In this document: one piece after another, positions 1 through 7,575 of the stretch
How positions within the stretch are numbered: the first letter of the stretch is position 1
Layout of the letters: every line of letters starts with the position of its first letter
DNA from: Burkholderiales bacterium
GTDB lineage: Bacteria; Pseudomonadota; Gammaproteobacteria; Burkholderiales; Burkholderiaceae_E
Direction of reading: 5' to 3'
DNA length: 50,787 nucleotides
Assembly: GCA_947487165.1 (NCBI GenBank)
Contig: CANKWX010000024.1
Location: forward strand, 1 to 50,787
Translations under genes and position numbers: made by a program
Notes under the pieces: model-generated
Told to the model about the DNA's origin: nothing
What the model saw: the letters and a program-made list of their open reading frames with translations, nothing else
The model's database searches: none

Positions 1-1
1 A

Positions 2-28
2 TGGCCGTTTTTGCGGGATGCGTCCTGA
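2..28 (+). CDS. pgsA: possible last codons of pgsA (partial)
   Basis: The window opens inside or just after a gene. In one frame the first codons read W-P-F-L-R-D-A-S followed by TGA, which would suit the end of a membrane phosphatidyltransferase. The assignment to pgsA (phosphatidylglycerophosphate synthase) rests on synteny: in E. coli pgsA is directly followed by tRNA-Gly, tRNA-Cys and tRNA-Leu genes, the order seen here. Only eight residues are visible, so this is inference. Another frame stays open from position 1 into the tRNA but has no protein character I recognise. Confidence 0.3.
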   Translation, partial: WPFLRDAS

Positions 29-61
29 GCCTGCTCGCTGGTCCTGTCCATCCAGACGGTT

Positions 62-89
62 TTGACCTGACTGCGCAACCTGCGACTAT
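62..89 (+). promoter_or_regulatory. probable promoter of the tRNA-Gly/tRNA-Cys transcript
   Basis: A TTGACC hexamer (5 of 6 to the -35 consensus) at 62-67 is followed after 16 bases by GACTAT at 84-89, which keeps the key A2, A5 and T6 of a -10 box. A C/G-rich stretch follows, as is common between -10 and start at stable RNA promoters. It lies 27-54 bases before the first tRNA. The call is from sequence match and position only. Confidence 0.45.
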
Positions 90-115
90 CCCGCTTCTGT
101 CGAACACGGCAGTTT

Positions 116-191
116 GCGGGAGTAGCTCAGTTGGTAGAGCGCAACCTTGCCAAGGTTGAGGTCGAGAGTTCGAGACTCTTCTCCCGCTCCA
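116..191 (+). tRNA. tRNA-Gly(GCC)
   Basis: A full 76-nt cloverleaf can be drawn. The acceptor arm is GCGGGAG paired with CTCCCGC, the D-arm contains AGCTCAGTTGGTAGAGC, the anticodon loop has GCC, the T-arm has GTTCGAGAC, and CCA is encoded. First gene of the Gly-Cys-Leu cluster. Confidence 0.97.
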
Positions 192-201
192 GTTTTGCAA
201 G

Positions 202-226
202 GGAAGCTTTTTCAGGCTTCCTTTTT
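202..226 (+). terminator. rho-independent terminator-like hairpin after tRNA-Gly
   Basis: GGAAGC (202-207) pairs with GCTTCC (216-221) and a run of T (222-226) follows directly. It lies 10 nt after tRNA-Gly and before tRNA-Cys, so it may end or attenuate the first tRNA transcript, or act only as a processing spacer. Confidence 0.55.
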
Positions 227-282
227 CATTTCTGAGGCGGTCTTCAAACGTCATCCCCTCCAGCGAGGGTGGAGACGCGGTC

Positions 283-356
283 GGCGCGATGGCAGAGTGG
301 TTATGCAGCGGCCTGCAAAGCCGTGTACGTCGGTTCGATTCCGGCTCGCGCCTCCA
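283..356 (+). tRNA. tRNA-Cys(GCA)
   Basis: A 74-nt tRNA with acceptor GGCGCGA paired to TCGCGCC, discriminator U, encoded CCA, anticodon stem-loop carrying GCA and T-arm GGTTCGATTCC. Second of the three clustered tRNAs. Confidence 0.97.
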
Positions 357-456
357 AGTACCCCGTTCTGACGAGCAGGCAAGCGCATGCGTTGTCGGAC
401 CAAGCTTTTCGGCCTGTGTCAGGCTCGAACCACTTTTCCACTTCGATCAGTTTGCA

Positions 457-738
457 ATGACCTCTCACTCGATGATTCGCACGCTCGTTGTTGCCTCGGC
501 ACTTCTCCTTACCACCGGCTCGGCCATCAGCCAGACCAAGCCTCTCGATCCGAAGGTCGCCGCCGAAATTGATCAAAAAGCCAAGGCCGCCGACAAGAAT
601 GGCGACGGCAAACTGACCAAGGCGGAGCTCGAGGCAGGAATGCCCCGCATCGCTAAAGGTTTTGACATGATGGACGCCGACAAGAAGGGCTATGTCACGG
701 TCGACCAGATCAAGACCTTCGCCGCAGCACGCCAGTAA
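457..738 (+). CDS. small exported EF-hand protein
   Basis: About 93 residues. The N-terminus is a signal peptide (M-I-R-T-L-V-V-A-S-A-L-L-L-T-T-G-S-A type core), so the product is probably periplasmic or secreted. A canonical EF-hand calcium loop follows (DKNGDGKLTKAE: acidic or Asn ligands at 1, 3 and 5, Gly at 6, Glu at 12). A second, weaker loop (DADKKGYVTVDQ) lacks the usual position-12 Glu. Two in-frame ATGs exist (457 and 472); neither has a strong Shine-Dalgarno, and the second gives a tighter signal peptide. The gene sits between tRNA-Cys and tRNA-Leu and has its own terminator downstream. Its role is unknown; a calcium sensor or buffer is an inference from the loop. Confidence 0.8.
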   Translation: MTSHSMIRTLVVASALLLTTGSAISQTKPLDPKVAAEIDQKAKAADKNGDGKLTKAELEAGMPRIAKGFDMMDADKKGYVTVDQIKTFAAARQ

Positions 739-789
739 GCGGCGTCTTTGCGCGGCATGCTCGACCGATCCGGTCTGCCTCGCCACTTG

Positions 790-813
790 AAAGCCCGCAG
801 CAATGCGGGCTTT
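790..813 (+). terminator. rho-independent terminator of the EF-hand gene
   Basis: AAAGCCCGC (790-798) and GCGGGCTTT (805-813) form a perfect 9-bp stem with a 6-nt loop, followed by CTGTCTT. It lies 52 nt past the EF-hand stop codon and before tRNA-Leu, so tRNA-Leu probably needs its own start or read-through. Confidence 0.8.
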
Positions 814-870
814 CTGTCTTGCGGCAATCGCTTTCGGGCGACCGTATACTCGCCGCAGCACAGCGACTCG

Positions 871-955
871 GCCCTGGTGACGGAATCGGTAGACGTAGCG
901 GACTTAAAATCCGCAGCCGCAAGGCGTGCGGGTTCAAGTCCCGCCCGGGGTACCA
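871..955 (+). tRNA. tRNA-Leu(TAA)
   Basis: An 85-nt class II tRNA with the long variable arm expected for leucine. The acceptor is GCCCTGG with CCGGGGT (including G-U pairs), the anticodon loop has TAA, the T-arm is GGGTTCAAGTCCC and CCA is encoded. Matches leuZ in the E. coli glyW-cysT-leuZ order. It ends only 15 nt before the next start codon, with no terminator in between. Confidence 0.95.
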
Positions 956-970
956 GCAGGAATTTCAGTG

Positions 971-2101
971 ATGTCTGACGCTTTGATGATCGATGCCGAC
1001 AGCAATGCGCTGCTGGTCGAATTGGCGGTGGTCATCCCGACCTTCAACGAGATCGACAATGTCGAGGAACTGCTGCGGCGACTCGAGCGGGTGCTGCAGG
1101 GCGTGGCCTTCGAAGTCATTTTCGTCGATGACGATTCACCCGATGGCACGGCCGAGCGGCTGCAGGCGCTCTCGCGGCGATTTCCACGAGTGCGTTGCCT
1201 GCGGCGAGTCGGCCGGCGCGGCCTGTCGAGTGCCTGCGTCGAGGGCATGCTGGCCAGCGGCGCACCCTTTCTTGCGGTGATGGACGCCGATCTGCAGCAT
1301 GACGAAGCGCTGTTGCCGAGCATGCTCGGCGTGCTGCGCGATGAGCCGATCGATATCGTGGTCGGCTCGCGTTTTGTCGAGGGCGGCGCGGTCGGCGACT
1401 GGCAGTCGTCGCGCCAATCGATCAGTGCGGTGGCCACCCGCCTGAGCCAGCGGGTGCTGGGGCTGACACTGGCCGATCCGATGAGCGGCTTTTTCATGAT
1501 TCGGCGTGAGGCCTTCGAGGCGGCGGTCTATCGGCTCTCGAGCATCGGCTTCAAGATCCTGGTCGATCTGCTGGCGTCTTCGCCCACACCGTTGCGGGTG
1601 CGCGAGTTGCCGTATGTGTTTCGCAACCGGCTGGCCGGCGAGAGCAAGCTCGACAACCGGGTCGCCTGGGACTACCTGATGCTGCTGGCCGACAAGACGA
1701 TCGGCCGCTTCGTCTCGCCGCGCTTTGTCTCGTTTGCCGCGATTGGCGCATCGGGCGTGCTGGTTCATCTTGCCGTGCTGCGACTCGTGCTGGGCCTGGG
1801 TGGCGATTTTGTGTTTGCCCAATCCAGTGCAGTGATGGTCGCGATGGTGGGCAATTTCCTGCTCAACAATGCGCTGACCTATCGCGACCAGCGACTTCGC
1901 GGTTGGGCGATGCTTGCCGGACTGCTCAAGTTCATGGTGGCCTGCGGGCTGGGTGCGGTGGCCAATATCGGTGTCGCTTCCTATGTCCATGGCGACAGCG
2001 GCGGTTGGCTGCTCTCGGGATTGGCCGGGATCATCATCGGCACTTTCTGGAACTATTTCGCCACCGCCTATCTGGTTTGGCTGCGGCCAAAGCGGGCCTG
2101 A
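971..2101 (+). CDS. polyprenol-phosphate glycosyltransferase (GT2) fused to GtrA domain
   Basis: 376 residues. The N-terminal ~240 residues are a family 2 glycosyltransferase of the dolichol-phosphate mannose synthase type: VVIPTFNE near 20-27, nucleotide-binding DDDSPDGT at 53-60, and metal-binding DADLQHDE at 105-112. The C-terminal part (about 250-370) is a four-helix GtrA-like membrane domain with NFLLNNALTY. Such enzymes move a sugar from a nucleotide donor to undecaprenyl phosphate on the cytoplasmic face, and GtrA domains are thought to help flip the product. An AGGA lies 10 nt before this ATG; starts further upstream fall inside tRNA-Leu. The stop is followed after one base by the next ATG, so it is translationally linked to the GT39 gene. 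The sugar cannot be read from sequence. Confidence 0.9.
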   Translation: MSDALMIDADSNALLVELAVVIPTFNEIDNVEELLRRLERVLQGVAFEVIFVDDDSPDGTAERLQALSRRFPRVRCLRRVGRRGLSSACVEGMLASGAPFLAVMDADLQHDEALLPSMLGVLRDEPIDIVVGSRFVEGGAVGDWQSSRQSISAVATRLSQRVLGLTLADPMSGFFMIRREAFEAAVYRLSSIGFKILVDLLASSPTPLRVRELPYVFRNRLAGESKLDNRVAWDYLMLLADKTIGRFVSPRFVSFAAIGASGVLVHLAVLRLVLGLGGDFVFAQSSAVMVAMVGNFLLNNALTYRDQRLRGWAMLAGLLKFMVACGLGAVANIGVASYVHGDSGGWLLSGLAGIIIGTFWNYFATAYLVWLRPKRA

Positions 2102-2102
2102 G

Positions 2103-3734
2103 ATGAAGCCTGAAGCAGCGCCCGAGATGGGCTGGCAGGATCGCCTGAATGCCGCACTGCCCGGGCAGGCCTCGCGCTGGCTGGTGCTCGGCGCGCTGCT
2201 GACCCACCTGGTGCTGGCAGCCGTGCTCAGCCTGTCACCTGATGAGGCGCACTACGCGGTTTATGGCAGTCGCCCCGATTGGAGCTACTTCGATCACCCG
2301 CCGCTGGTGGGCTGGGTGCAGTGGCCGGCAGCGATGCTGGGCGGCAGCGATCTGCTCATGCGCGTCGTGCCGATGGTCTGCTGGCTGCTCACCGCCTGGG
2401 GCGTGGTTCATCTGACCGGCTTGCTCTATTCGCACACCCCGATCTCAGCAAGGTCCGATAGCCACGGGTCGAACGGCGGCCAGTTAACTGGAAGAATGCA
2501 AGGAGCAGCGATAGCGGGGGTGGCAGTGCTGCTGCTGGTCCTGAGCCCGGTGCCGAATCTGCTGGGCATGGCGCTGGTCCCCGACAGCCTGCTCACGCCG
2601 CTGACCTGCGCGGCGATGATCCTGACCTGGCGTCTGTGCGATGCCGCCGAGTCGCGCAGGCTCGGGCTGTGGCTGGCGCTTGGCGTGTGCCTTGGGTTGG
2701 CGGGGCTCGCCAAATACACCGCAGTGCTGCTGGCCCTGGGCTGCGCGCTGGCGCTGGTGCGCGCACATGGTTGGCGTGTGCTGTTGCGCCCGGCCCTGTG
2801 GGGCGCAGTGCTCGTGGCCTTGCTGGCGGTCGTCCCGGTTCTTGGCTGGAACGCGGCGCACGACTGGATCTCGTTTCGCTACCAGCTCGGGCATGCCGCC
2901 GGATCGAGCCAATGGCGCGGCTATCGGGTCGCGGTTTATCTGGTGGTTCAGGTGCTCGGTTTTGGCGTGCTGATTCTGGCCGGGGTGCTGGCGGCGCGTC
3001 GGGATCCGGCCTCGACCCTGCGCCAGCCCTCAACCCGCATCTCGCCGCTCGCATTCGTCGTTTGCTTCGGCCTGCCGCCGCTGCTGCTTTATACCGTGCT
3101 GTCTGGACGCGGCTCGACCCTGCCGCACTGGTCGACACCGGCATGGGTTGCGCTGATGCCGGTGGCGGCAGCCGGCGTGCTCAGACTCTGGCAAGGTCGT
3201 CGCCTGTTGGTCAAGACGCTGGTCGGCTTGCAGGGCGTGATCTGTGTGGCAATGGTCGGGCTGCTGCTCGCTGGTGGCGTCGGGCGCGAAACCGGGCCGC
3301 AGGCAAGCAGCTTGCCCGGGCAGATGCGTGATCGCGCGCCGGTCAATCCGGTCGCCGATCTCTACGGATGGGAGGCGGCCGCGCAGCATGCGAAGGCGCT
3401 TGCGCAGGCCAATCGCATTGACACACTTGCGGTGATGAACTGGTCGCTGGCCAGCCGGATCGCCTGGTACGCCCGACCGTCGCCGGTGAAGGTCATCAAT
3501 CGTCATCGCGATCAGTTCGATCTCTGGTTTGGCACGATGACGCCGGGAGAGTCGGTGCTGCTGATCGATTGGTCGCCGATGACCTTCGCGCCGCCGGTTG
3601 GCCCCGACCGATTCGAGCGTTGTGACTTGCTCGAGCAGATGCCGGCGCGGCATCTCGGCCGCCAGATCGCGCACTTCAATTTTCTGCATTGTCGCAATTG
3701 GCAAGGGGCGGCTGAGCCGCTGCCGGGGCGCTGA
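2103..3734 (+). CDS. GT39/ArnT-like membrane glycosyltransferase (PMT_2 family)
   Basis: 543 residues, with multiple hydrophobic segments from about residue 27 onward. The first periplasmic loop has the family signature PDEAHYAVYG (46-55, catalytic-type Asp/Glu) and YFDHPP (62-67). These enzymes take a sugar from a polyprenyl-phosphate carrier and attach it to lipid A, glycan or protein on the periplasmic side. The gene before it makes exactly that kind of donor. The ATG is one base after the upstream stop; longer versions would overlap the GtrA domain. Residues about 109-135 (nt 2427-2505) form an unusual Ser/Gly/Asn-rich stretch between two membrane segments, lower in GC than its surroundings, that looks like an insertion. 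The acceptor is unknown. Confidence 0.87.
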   Translation: MKPEAAPEMGWQDRLNAALPGQASRWLVLGALLTHLVLAAVLSLSPDEAHYAVYGSRPDWSYFDHPPLVGWVQWPAAMLGGSDLLMRVVPMVCWLLTAWGVVHLTGLLYSHTPISARSDSHGSNGGQLTGRMQGAAIAGVAVLLLVLSPVPNLLGMALVPDSLLTPLTCAAMILTWRLCDAAESRRLGLWLALGVCLGLAGLAKYTAVLLALGCALALVRAHGWRVLLRPALWGAVLVALLAVVPVLGWNAAHDWISFRYQLGHAAGSSQWRGYRVAVYLVVQVLGFGVLILAGVLAARRDPASTLRQPSTRISPLAFVVCFGLPPLLLYTVLSGRGSTLPHWSTPAWVALMPVAAAGVLRLWQGRRLLVKTLVGLQGVICVAMVGLLLAGGVGRETGPQASSLPGQMRDRAPVNPVADLYGWEAAAQHAKALAQANRIDTLAVMNWSLASRIAWYARPSPVKVINRHRDQFDLWFGTMTPGESVLLIDWSPMTFAPPVGPDRFERCDLLEQMPARHLGRQIAHFNFLHCRNWQGAAEPLPGR

Positions 3735-3738
3735 GGCC

Positions 3739-4551
3739 ATGAACGATCAGACTGTCGAGCAGCGATGGAGCAGCAAACACTGGCTGGCCTGGCTGGGCTG
3801 GCCGATGCTGATTGCGCTGCTGATCTGGGCGATCTCACCGGCGCAGCAAGTGGCGCTCTTTACTGCGATCAATCTTCAGGCGCGAGTCTTGCCCGACTGG
3901 TTCTGGTCGGCACTGACGCTGTTTGGCGACACTGCGGTGCTGCTGGTCGGAATGTCGCCACTGTTGCTGTGGCGCCGGCAGGCGCTGGTGGCCGCGATTG
4001 CAGCGATTCCGGCAGGGGGTCTGATGTCGGTCAGTGCCAAGCGACTGGCCGATGCGCCTAGGCCGGCCGCGGTGCTCGACATGGCGCAGTTCCATGTAAT
4101 CGGCCCGACGCTCAACCTGCACAGCTTTCCGTCAGGTCACACCATCACCGCGTTTGCGGCGGCCAGTGCGGTGCTGGCGGTGATCCTGCCAGGCAGGCAT
4201 CCGCTGCGCACCGCGCTGTTGATTGCTGCGATCCTTGCCCTGGCTGCGGCAGTCGGGCTTTCACGGATTGCGGTTGGCGCCCACTGGCCAAATGATGTGC
4301 TGGCGGGGGCGCTGTTCGGCTGGCTGGCCGGCCTCAGTGGCGCGTGGCTCACCCGCCGATTTCCAGTGCTTTGGCAGTCGCAGCGTCTTGCAACCGGTCT
4401 GGCGGCGCTCCTCTTTGCGATCGGGGTCTGGGTTCTGCTCAGGCGAATTGATTATCCGCTGGGGGTGGCGGCGGTCTGGATGGTGTCCTCAAGTTGCGCC
4501 ATCACGATGATCGCGCTGGCACGCCGCCGGATGCTTGGCTTGTCGGCCTGA
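3739..4551 (+). CDS. PAP2-family membrane phosphatase
   Basis: 270 residues with several membrane helices and the complete three-part acid phosphatase motif: K101-x6-R108-P109, P131-S-G-H134, and S175-R176-x5-H182-x3-D186. Members dephosphorylate lipid phosphates such as undecaprenyl pyrophosphate, phosphatidylglycerophosphate or lipid A. It starts 4 nt after the GT39 stop and so is the third gene of the operon. Recycling of the polyprenyl carrier, or dephosphorylation of the acceptor before sugar transfer, are both reasonable inferences from context. Confidence 0.88.
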   Translation: MNDQTVEQRWSSKHWLAWLGWPMLIALLIWAISPAQQVALFTAINLQARVLPDWFWSALTLFGDTAVLLVGMSPLLLWRRQALVAAIAAIPAGGLMSVSAKRLADAPRPAAVLDMAQFHVIGPTLNLHSFPSGHTITAFAAASAVLAVILPGRHPLRTALLIAAILALAAAVGLSRIAVGAHWPNDVLAGALFGWLAGLSGAWLTRRFPVLWQSQRLATGLAALLFAIGVWVLLRRIDYPLGVAAVWMVSSSCAITMIALARRRMLGLSA

Positions 4552-4582
4552 GCTCAGTCGCGCCGCGTTACCTCACTTCGCT

Positions 4583-5290
4583 TTACCTGGCACCGACCAG
4601 CTTGCCAAGCGCCGGCCAGACATTGTCGAGCATCATCGGCTGTGCCTGTTCGGTCGGATGAATGCGATCGGCCTGAAAAAGCTCAATCCGATCGCCGATA
4701 CCGGCCAGAAAGAAAGGCACGAGCGCCACCTTTTCGCTATCTGCCACCCGCTTGAAGCTCGAGGCAAACTGCTCGCCATAGGCTCGCCCATAATTGGGCG
4801 GCATCATCATGCCCAGCAGCAGCGTCTGCGCGCCGCTCTTTTTTGCGGCTTTCACCATCGCGCGCAGATTGTCCTCGGTGCTGGCCAGCGGCAGCCCACG
4901 CAGTGCGTCATTGCCGCCCAACTCAATCACGACCACCGCCGGCTGATGTCGTTGGAGCAGTTGCGCCAGCCGTGTCTGACCGCCTGCGGTGGTTTCGCCG
5001 CTGATGCTTGCGTTGACCACTTCATAGGGCAGGCGCTGTTCGGTCAGCCGCTTGCCAAGCAGTGCCACCCATCCCGACCCCTTGGCCAGACCGTACTCGG
5101 CCGACAGGCTGTCGCCCAGCACCAGCAGTTTGCGTGGCGTCGGATCGGCAAGGGCAGGGCGGTGCTGGCCGGCGGTCACTGCGCCGCTGATCGCCGCCGC
5201 CATCAGGCCGAGCAGTCGGCGTCGCGTCGGTTCGCCCGATGACCGGGGGCCGGAAGGATTGAAACGAGAGCGGGCTACACTTCGCGCCAT
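4583..5290 (-). CDS. tesA: TesA-type GDSL esterase / lysophospholipase, exported
   Basis: 235 residues of the SGNH hydrolase family. Block I is G59-D60-S61-L62 (nucleophile Ser61), block III is GGND (125-128) and block V is D208-x-x-H211. The N-terminus has a run of arginines then a hydrophobic stretch (R23-R24-R25-L-L-G-L-M, then Ala-rich to A-L-A near 48), which looks like a Tat-type signal peptide. E. coli TesA has a Sec one. Known relatives hydrolyse acyl-CoA, esters and lysophospholipids in the periplasm. The start at 5290 overlaps the start of the divergent ABC ATPase, an arrangement related to E. coli tesA/ybbA. The gene converges with the PAP2 gene 31 nt away. Confidence 0.9.
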   Translation of the reverse strand: MARSVARSRFNPSGPRSSGEPTRRRLLGLMAAAISGAVTAGQHRPALADPTPRKLLVLGDSLSAEYGLAKGSGWVALLGKRLTEQRLPYEVVNASISGETTAGGQTRLAQLLQRHQPAVVVIELGGNDALRGLPLASTEDNLRAMVKAAKKSGAQTLLLGMMMPPNYGRAYGEQFASSFKRVADSEKVALVPFFLAGIGDRIELFQADRIHPTEQAQPMMLDNVWPALGKLVGAR

Positions 5291-5957
5291 GACTGCAATC
5301 ACCGTACAAAACCTCAGCAAGAAAGTGCCGGACGCCGGCGGATGGTTGACGATACTCGACGATGTGAGTTTCAGCGTCGAGTCGGGCGATACCGTTGCCA
5401 TTGTCGGCGCCTCCGGCTCGGGCAAGTCAACCCTGCTTGGACTGCTCGCGGGTCTCGATCTGCCTTCCTCGGGCAAGATCATCGCCTCCGATCAGGATCT
5501 TTTTGCGCTCGACGAAGATGCCCGCGCCGCATGGCGTGCCGCGCATGTCGGATTCGTTTTTCAGGCCTTTCAGTTGTTGCCGCAAATGACCGCGCTCGAA
5601 AACGTGATGTTGCCACTCGAGCTTGCCGGGGCAGCCGATGCCGCAACCCGGAGCCGGCATCTGCTCGAGCGAGTCGGACTGGCTGATCGGGTAGGGCACT
5701 ATCCGCGGACCCTGTCGGGGGGCGAGCAGCAGCGGGTGGCGCTCGCGCGCGCTTTCGTGTCGAAACCGGCGCTGCTTTTTGCCGATGAACCCACCGGCAG
5801 CCTTGACCATGCCACTGGCGAGCGGATCATCGATCTGCTCTTTGAACTCAATCGCGAATCGGGCGCAACCCTGATCCTGGTCACCCACGATCCGGCATTG
5901 GCCGCGCGATGCGGTCGCACGCTCAAGCTCAGGAGCGGCCAGCTGCAAGCCGATTGA
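5289..5957 (+). CDS. ybbA: ABC transporter ATPase, YbbA/LolD-like
   Basis: 222 residues, a stand-alone nucleotide-binding subunit. Walker A is GASGSGKST (40-48), the signature is LSGGEQQR (142-149), Walker B is LLFADEP (162-168), and the switch His lies in LVTHDP. The closest known setting is E. coli ybbA, divergent from tesA and followed by the permease ybbP. Here no permease follows: the next gene is nnr on the other strand, and the two stop ends overlap by 29 bases. The partner permease must be elsewhere or lost. The MacB/LolD/YbbA group usually drives lipoprotein or envelope export, so this function is inferred. Confidence 0.88.
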   Translation: MTAITVQNLSKKVPDAGGWLTILDDVSFSVESGDTVAIVGASGSGKSTLLGLLAGLDLPSSGKIIASDQDLFALDEDARAAWRAAHVGFVFQAFQLLPQMTALENVMLPLELAGAADAATRSRHLLERVGLADRVGHYPRTLSGGEQQRVALARAFVSKPALLFADEPTGSLDHATGERIIDLLFELNRESGATLILVTHDPALAARCGRTLKLRSGQLQAD

Positions 5958-7554
5958 GGCTGATCCGGATGGCCTGAACAAGCTGGGCTGCCGGCAGACC
6001 GATTGATGCCGACCAGTCGGGCTGAGCGGCAAGCGAGTCGCCAGCATCGCCGTGAATCCACACGCCGAGTCGGGTGAGATCAGCCGACCCGTTGGCGAGC
6101 CGATCCGCGTCCTCAAGACCTTGCGACACGCTCGATGCCAGCAGGCCGGCGATTGCGCCGGCGAGCACATCGCCGGTGCCGGCAACCGAGAGGATCGGCC
6201 CGCCGCTGCGATTGATCGACCAGCCGCCATCAGGGCATGCGACGACGCTGCCGGCTCCCTTGAGCACGACAATGCTGCCGGTCAGCTTGGCGAGCTTCAG
6301 GGCGACGCCCCGGCGATCCTGCTGAATCTCGGCGGTCGTGATCCCGAGCAGGCGGGCCGCTTCAAGCGGATGAGGCGTGAGCACGCTAGTCAGACCAGCC
6401 ACCGCGCGCGCCTGCAACAGGCTCAGCATCGCCGGATCGCCCGCCACAATGTTCAGCCCGTCCGCATCCAGGAGCAGCGCGGCTCGGTGAGCCAGGGCAT
6501 GCGTCAACTTGCGCTGTGCCTGCGCGTCTGTCCCCAGCCCGCAACCGGCCACGACCACGGTGGCGGCGCCCAGCGCCTGCTGCGCATCGGGCTCATCAAG
6601 CCGCAGGGCGCGGGTCATCAGTTCGGGATGGCCGGTGCGATCGGTCAGACCGTCCTGCGAGCCGAGATAGATCCGCCCGGCACCGGTCGCCTGCGCGCCA
6701 AGCGCCGCCAGCAGGGCTGCGCCGGCCATCTGCGCCTGGCCGACCATCACCAGTACGTCGCCAAAGCGCCCTTTGTGGGCATCACGGCTGCGACGCGGAG
6801 CAAAGGCGCTCACCGCGTCGCGGTCGATCAGCCGTCCCTGATCGGTGCTCTGCGAGTTCTCGTGCGACGAGGGTGGCAATTCAAGATCGGCCACGATCAC
6901 CTCGCCGGCAAGCACGCACCCGGCACCGGTATGCAAGCCGGGCTTATCGGCGATCATGGTCACCGTGACATCAGCCCGCAGCGCGAGCGATCCGGGTGGG
7001 CCGACAATGCTGCCCCGATCGGCATCCAGCCCACTCGGCACATCCACCGCGACGACGCGCACCGATGCCCTCGCAAGCTGCTGCGCGATCAGACTGGCTG
7101 TCGGCGGCAGCGCCCGCGTCAGGCCGATACCGAACAGACCGTCGATCACCAGCGGGCAATCGACCAGCAGCGAGGGCAGCTCGCCCGGGGCCGACATCGG
7201 CAGACCCCGATCGCGCCAGGCTCGCCAGACGCGGCGGGCGTCATCGGCGGTCGGCTCATCCGACAGCAAGGTGATCGCCACCACCCGCCAGCCGCGATCG
7301 GCCAGAAGCATCGCCGCGAGCAGGGCATCACCACCGTTGTTGCCAGGGCCGCAAAGCGCCAGCACCGGCGTGCCGGCGGGCAAGCGGCGCAGTTGACTCG
7401 CGCAGACATCGGCCAGCCCCGCGGCTGCGCGAGCCATCAGGGTGCCGTTGGGCAGGGCGGCCAAAAACTGCTCCTCGATCTGACGAATCCCGGCGCTGAG
7501 CAGCAGGAGATGATCGCGATGCTCAGCAGTGGTGGCGGATGCGGGGTCGGGCAT
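5929..7554 (-). CDS. nnr: bifunctional NAD(P)H-hydrate epimerase / ADP-dependent dehydratase
   Basis: 541 residues in two domains. The N-terminal YjeF_N epimerase (about 1-235) has GPGNNGGDAL (69-78) and DVPSGLDAD. The C-terminal carbohydrate-kinase-like dehydratase (about 250-530) has HKGRFGDVLV and the Gly-rich VAGTGDVLAG. The enzyme repairs hydrated NADH and NADPH, first inverting the R form and then dehydrating the S form at the cost of ADP. Two Ser/Gln/Asp-rich stretches, one between the domains and one after the VAGTGDVLAG motif, look longer than needed, in line with similar insertions in neighbouring genes. It lies 21 nt downstream of dadA on the same strand and may be co-transcribed. 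Confidence 0.93.
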   Translation of the reverse strand: MPDPASATTAEHRDHLLLLSAGIRQIEEQFLAALPNGTLMARAAAGLADVCASQLRRLPAGTPVLALCGPGNNGGDALLAAMLLADRGWRVVAITLLSDEPTADDARRVWRAWRDRGLPMSAPGELPSLLVDCPLVIDGLFGIGLTRALPPTASLIAQQLARASVRVVAVDVPSGLDADRGSIVGPPGSLALRADVTVTMIADKPGLHTGAGCVLAGEVIVADLELPPSSHENSQSTDQGRLIDRDAVSAFAPRRSRDAHKGRFGDVLVMVGQAQMAGAALLAALGAQATGAGRIYLGSQDGLTDRTGHPELMTRALRLDEPDAQQALGAATVVVAGCGLGTDAQAQRKLTHALAHRAALLLDADGLNIVAGDPAMLSLLQARAVAGLTSVLTPHPLEAARLLGITTAEIQQDRRGVALKLAKLTGSIVVLKGAGSVVACPDGGWSINRSGGPILSVAGTGDVLAGAIAGLLASSVSQGLEDADRLANGSADLTRLGVWIHGDAGDSLAAQPDWSASIGLPAAQLVQAIRISLNRLAAGRS

Positions 7555-7575
7555 GGCATTCCTTCAGTGGCAAAC

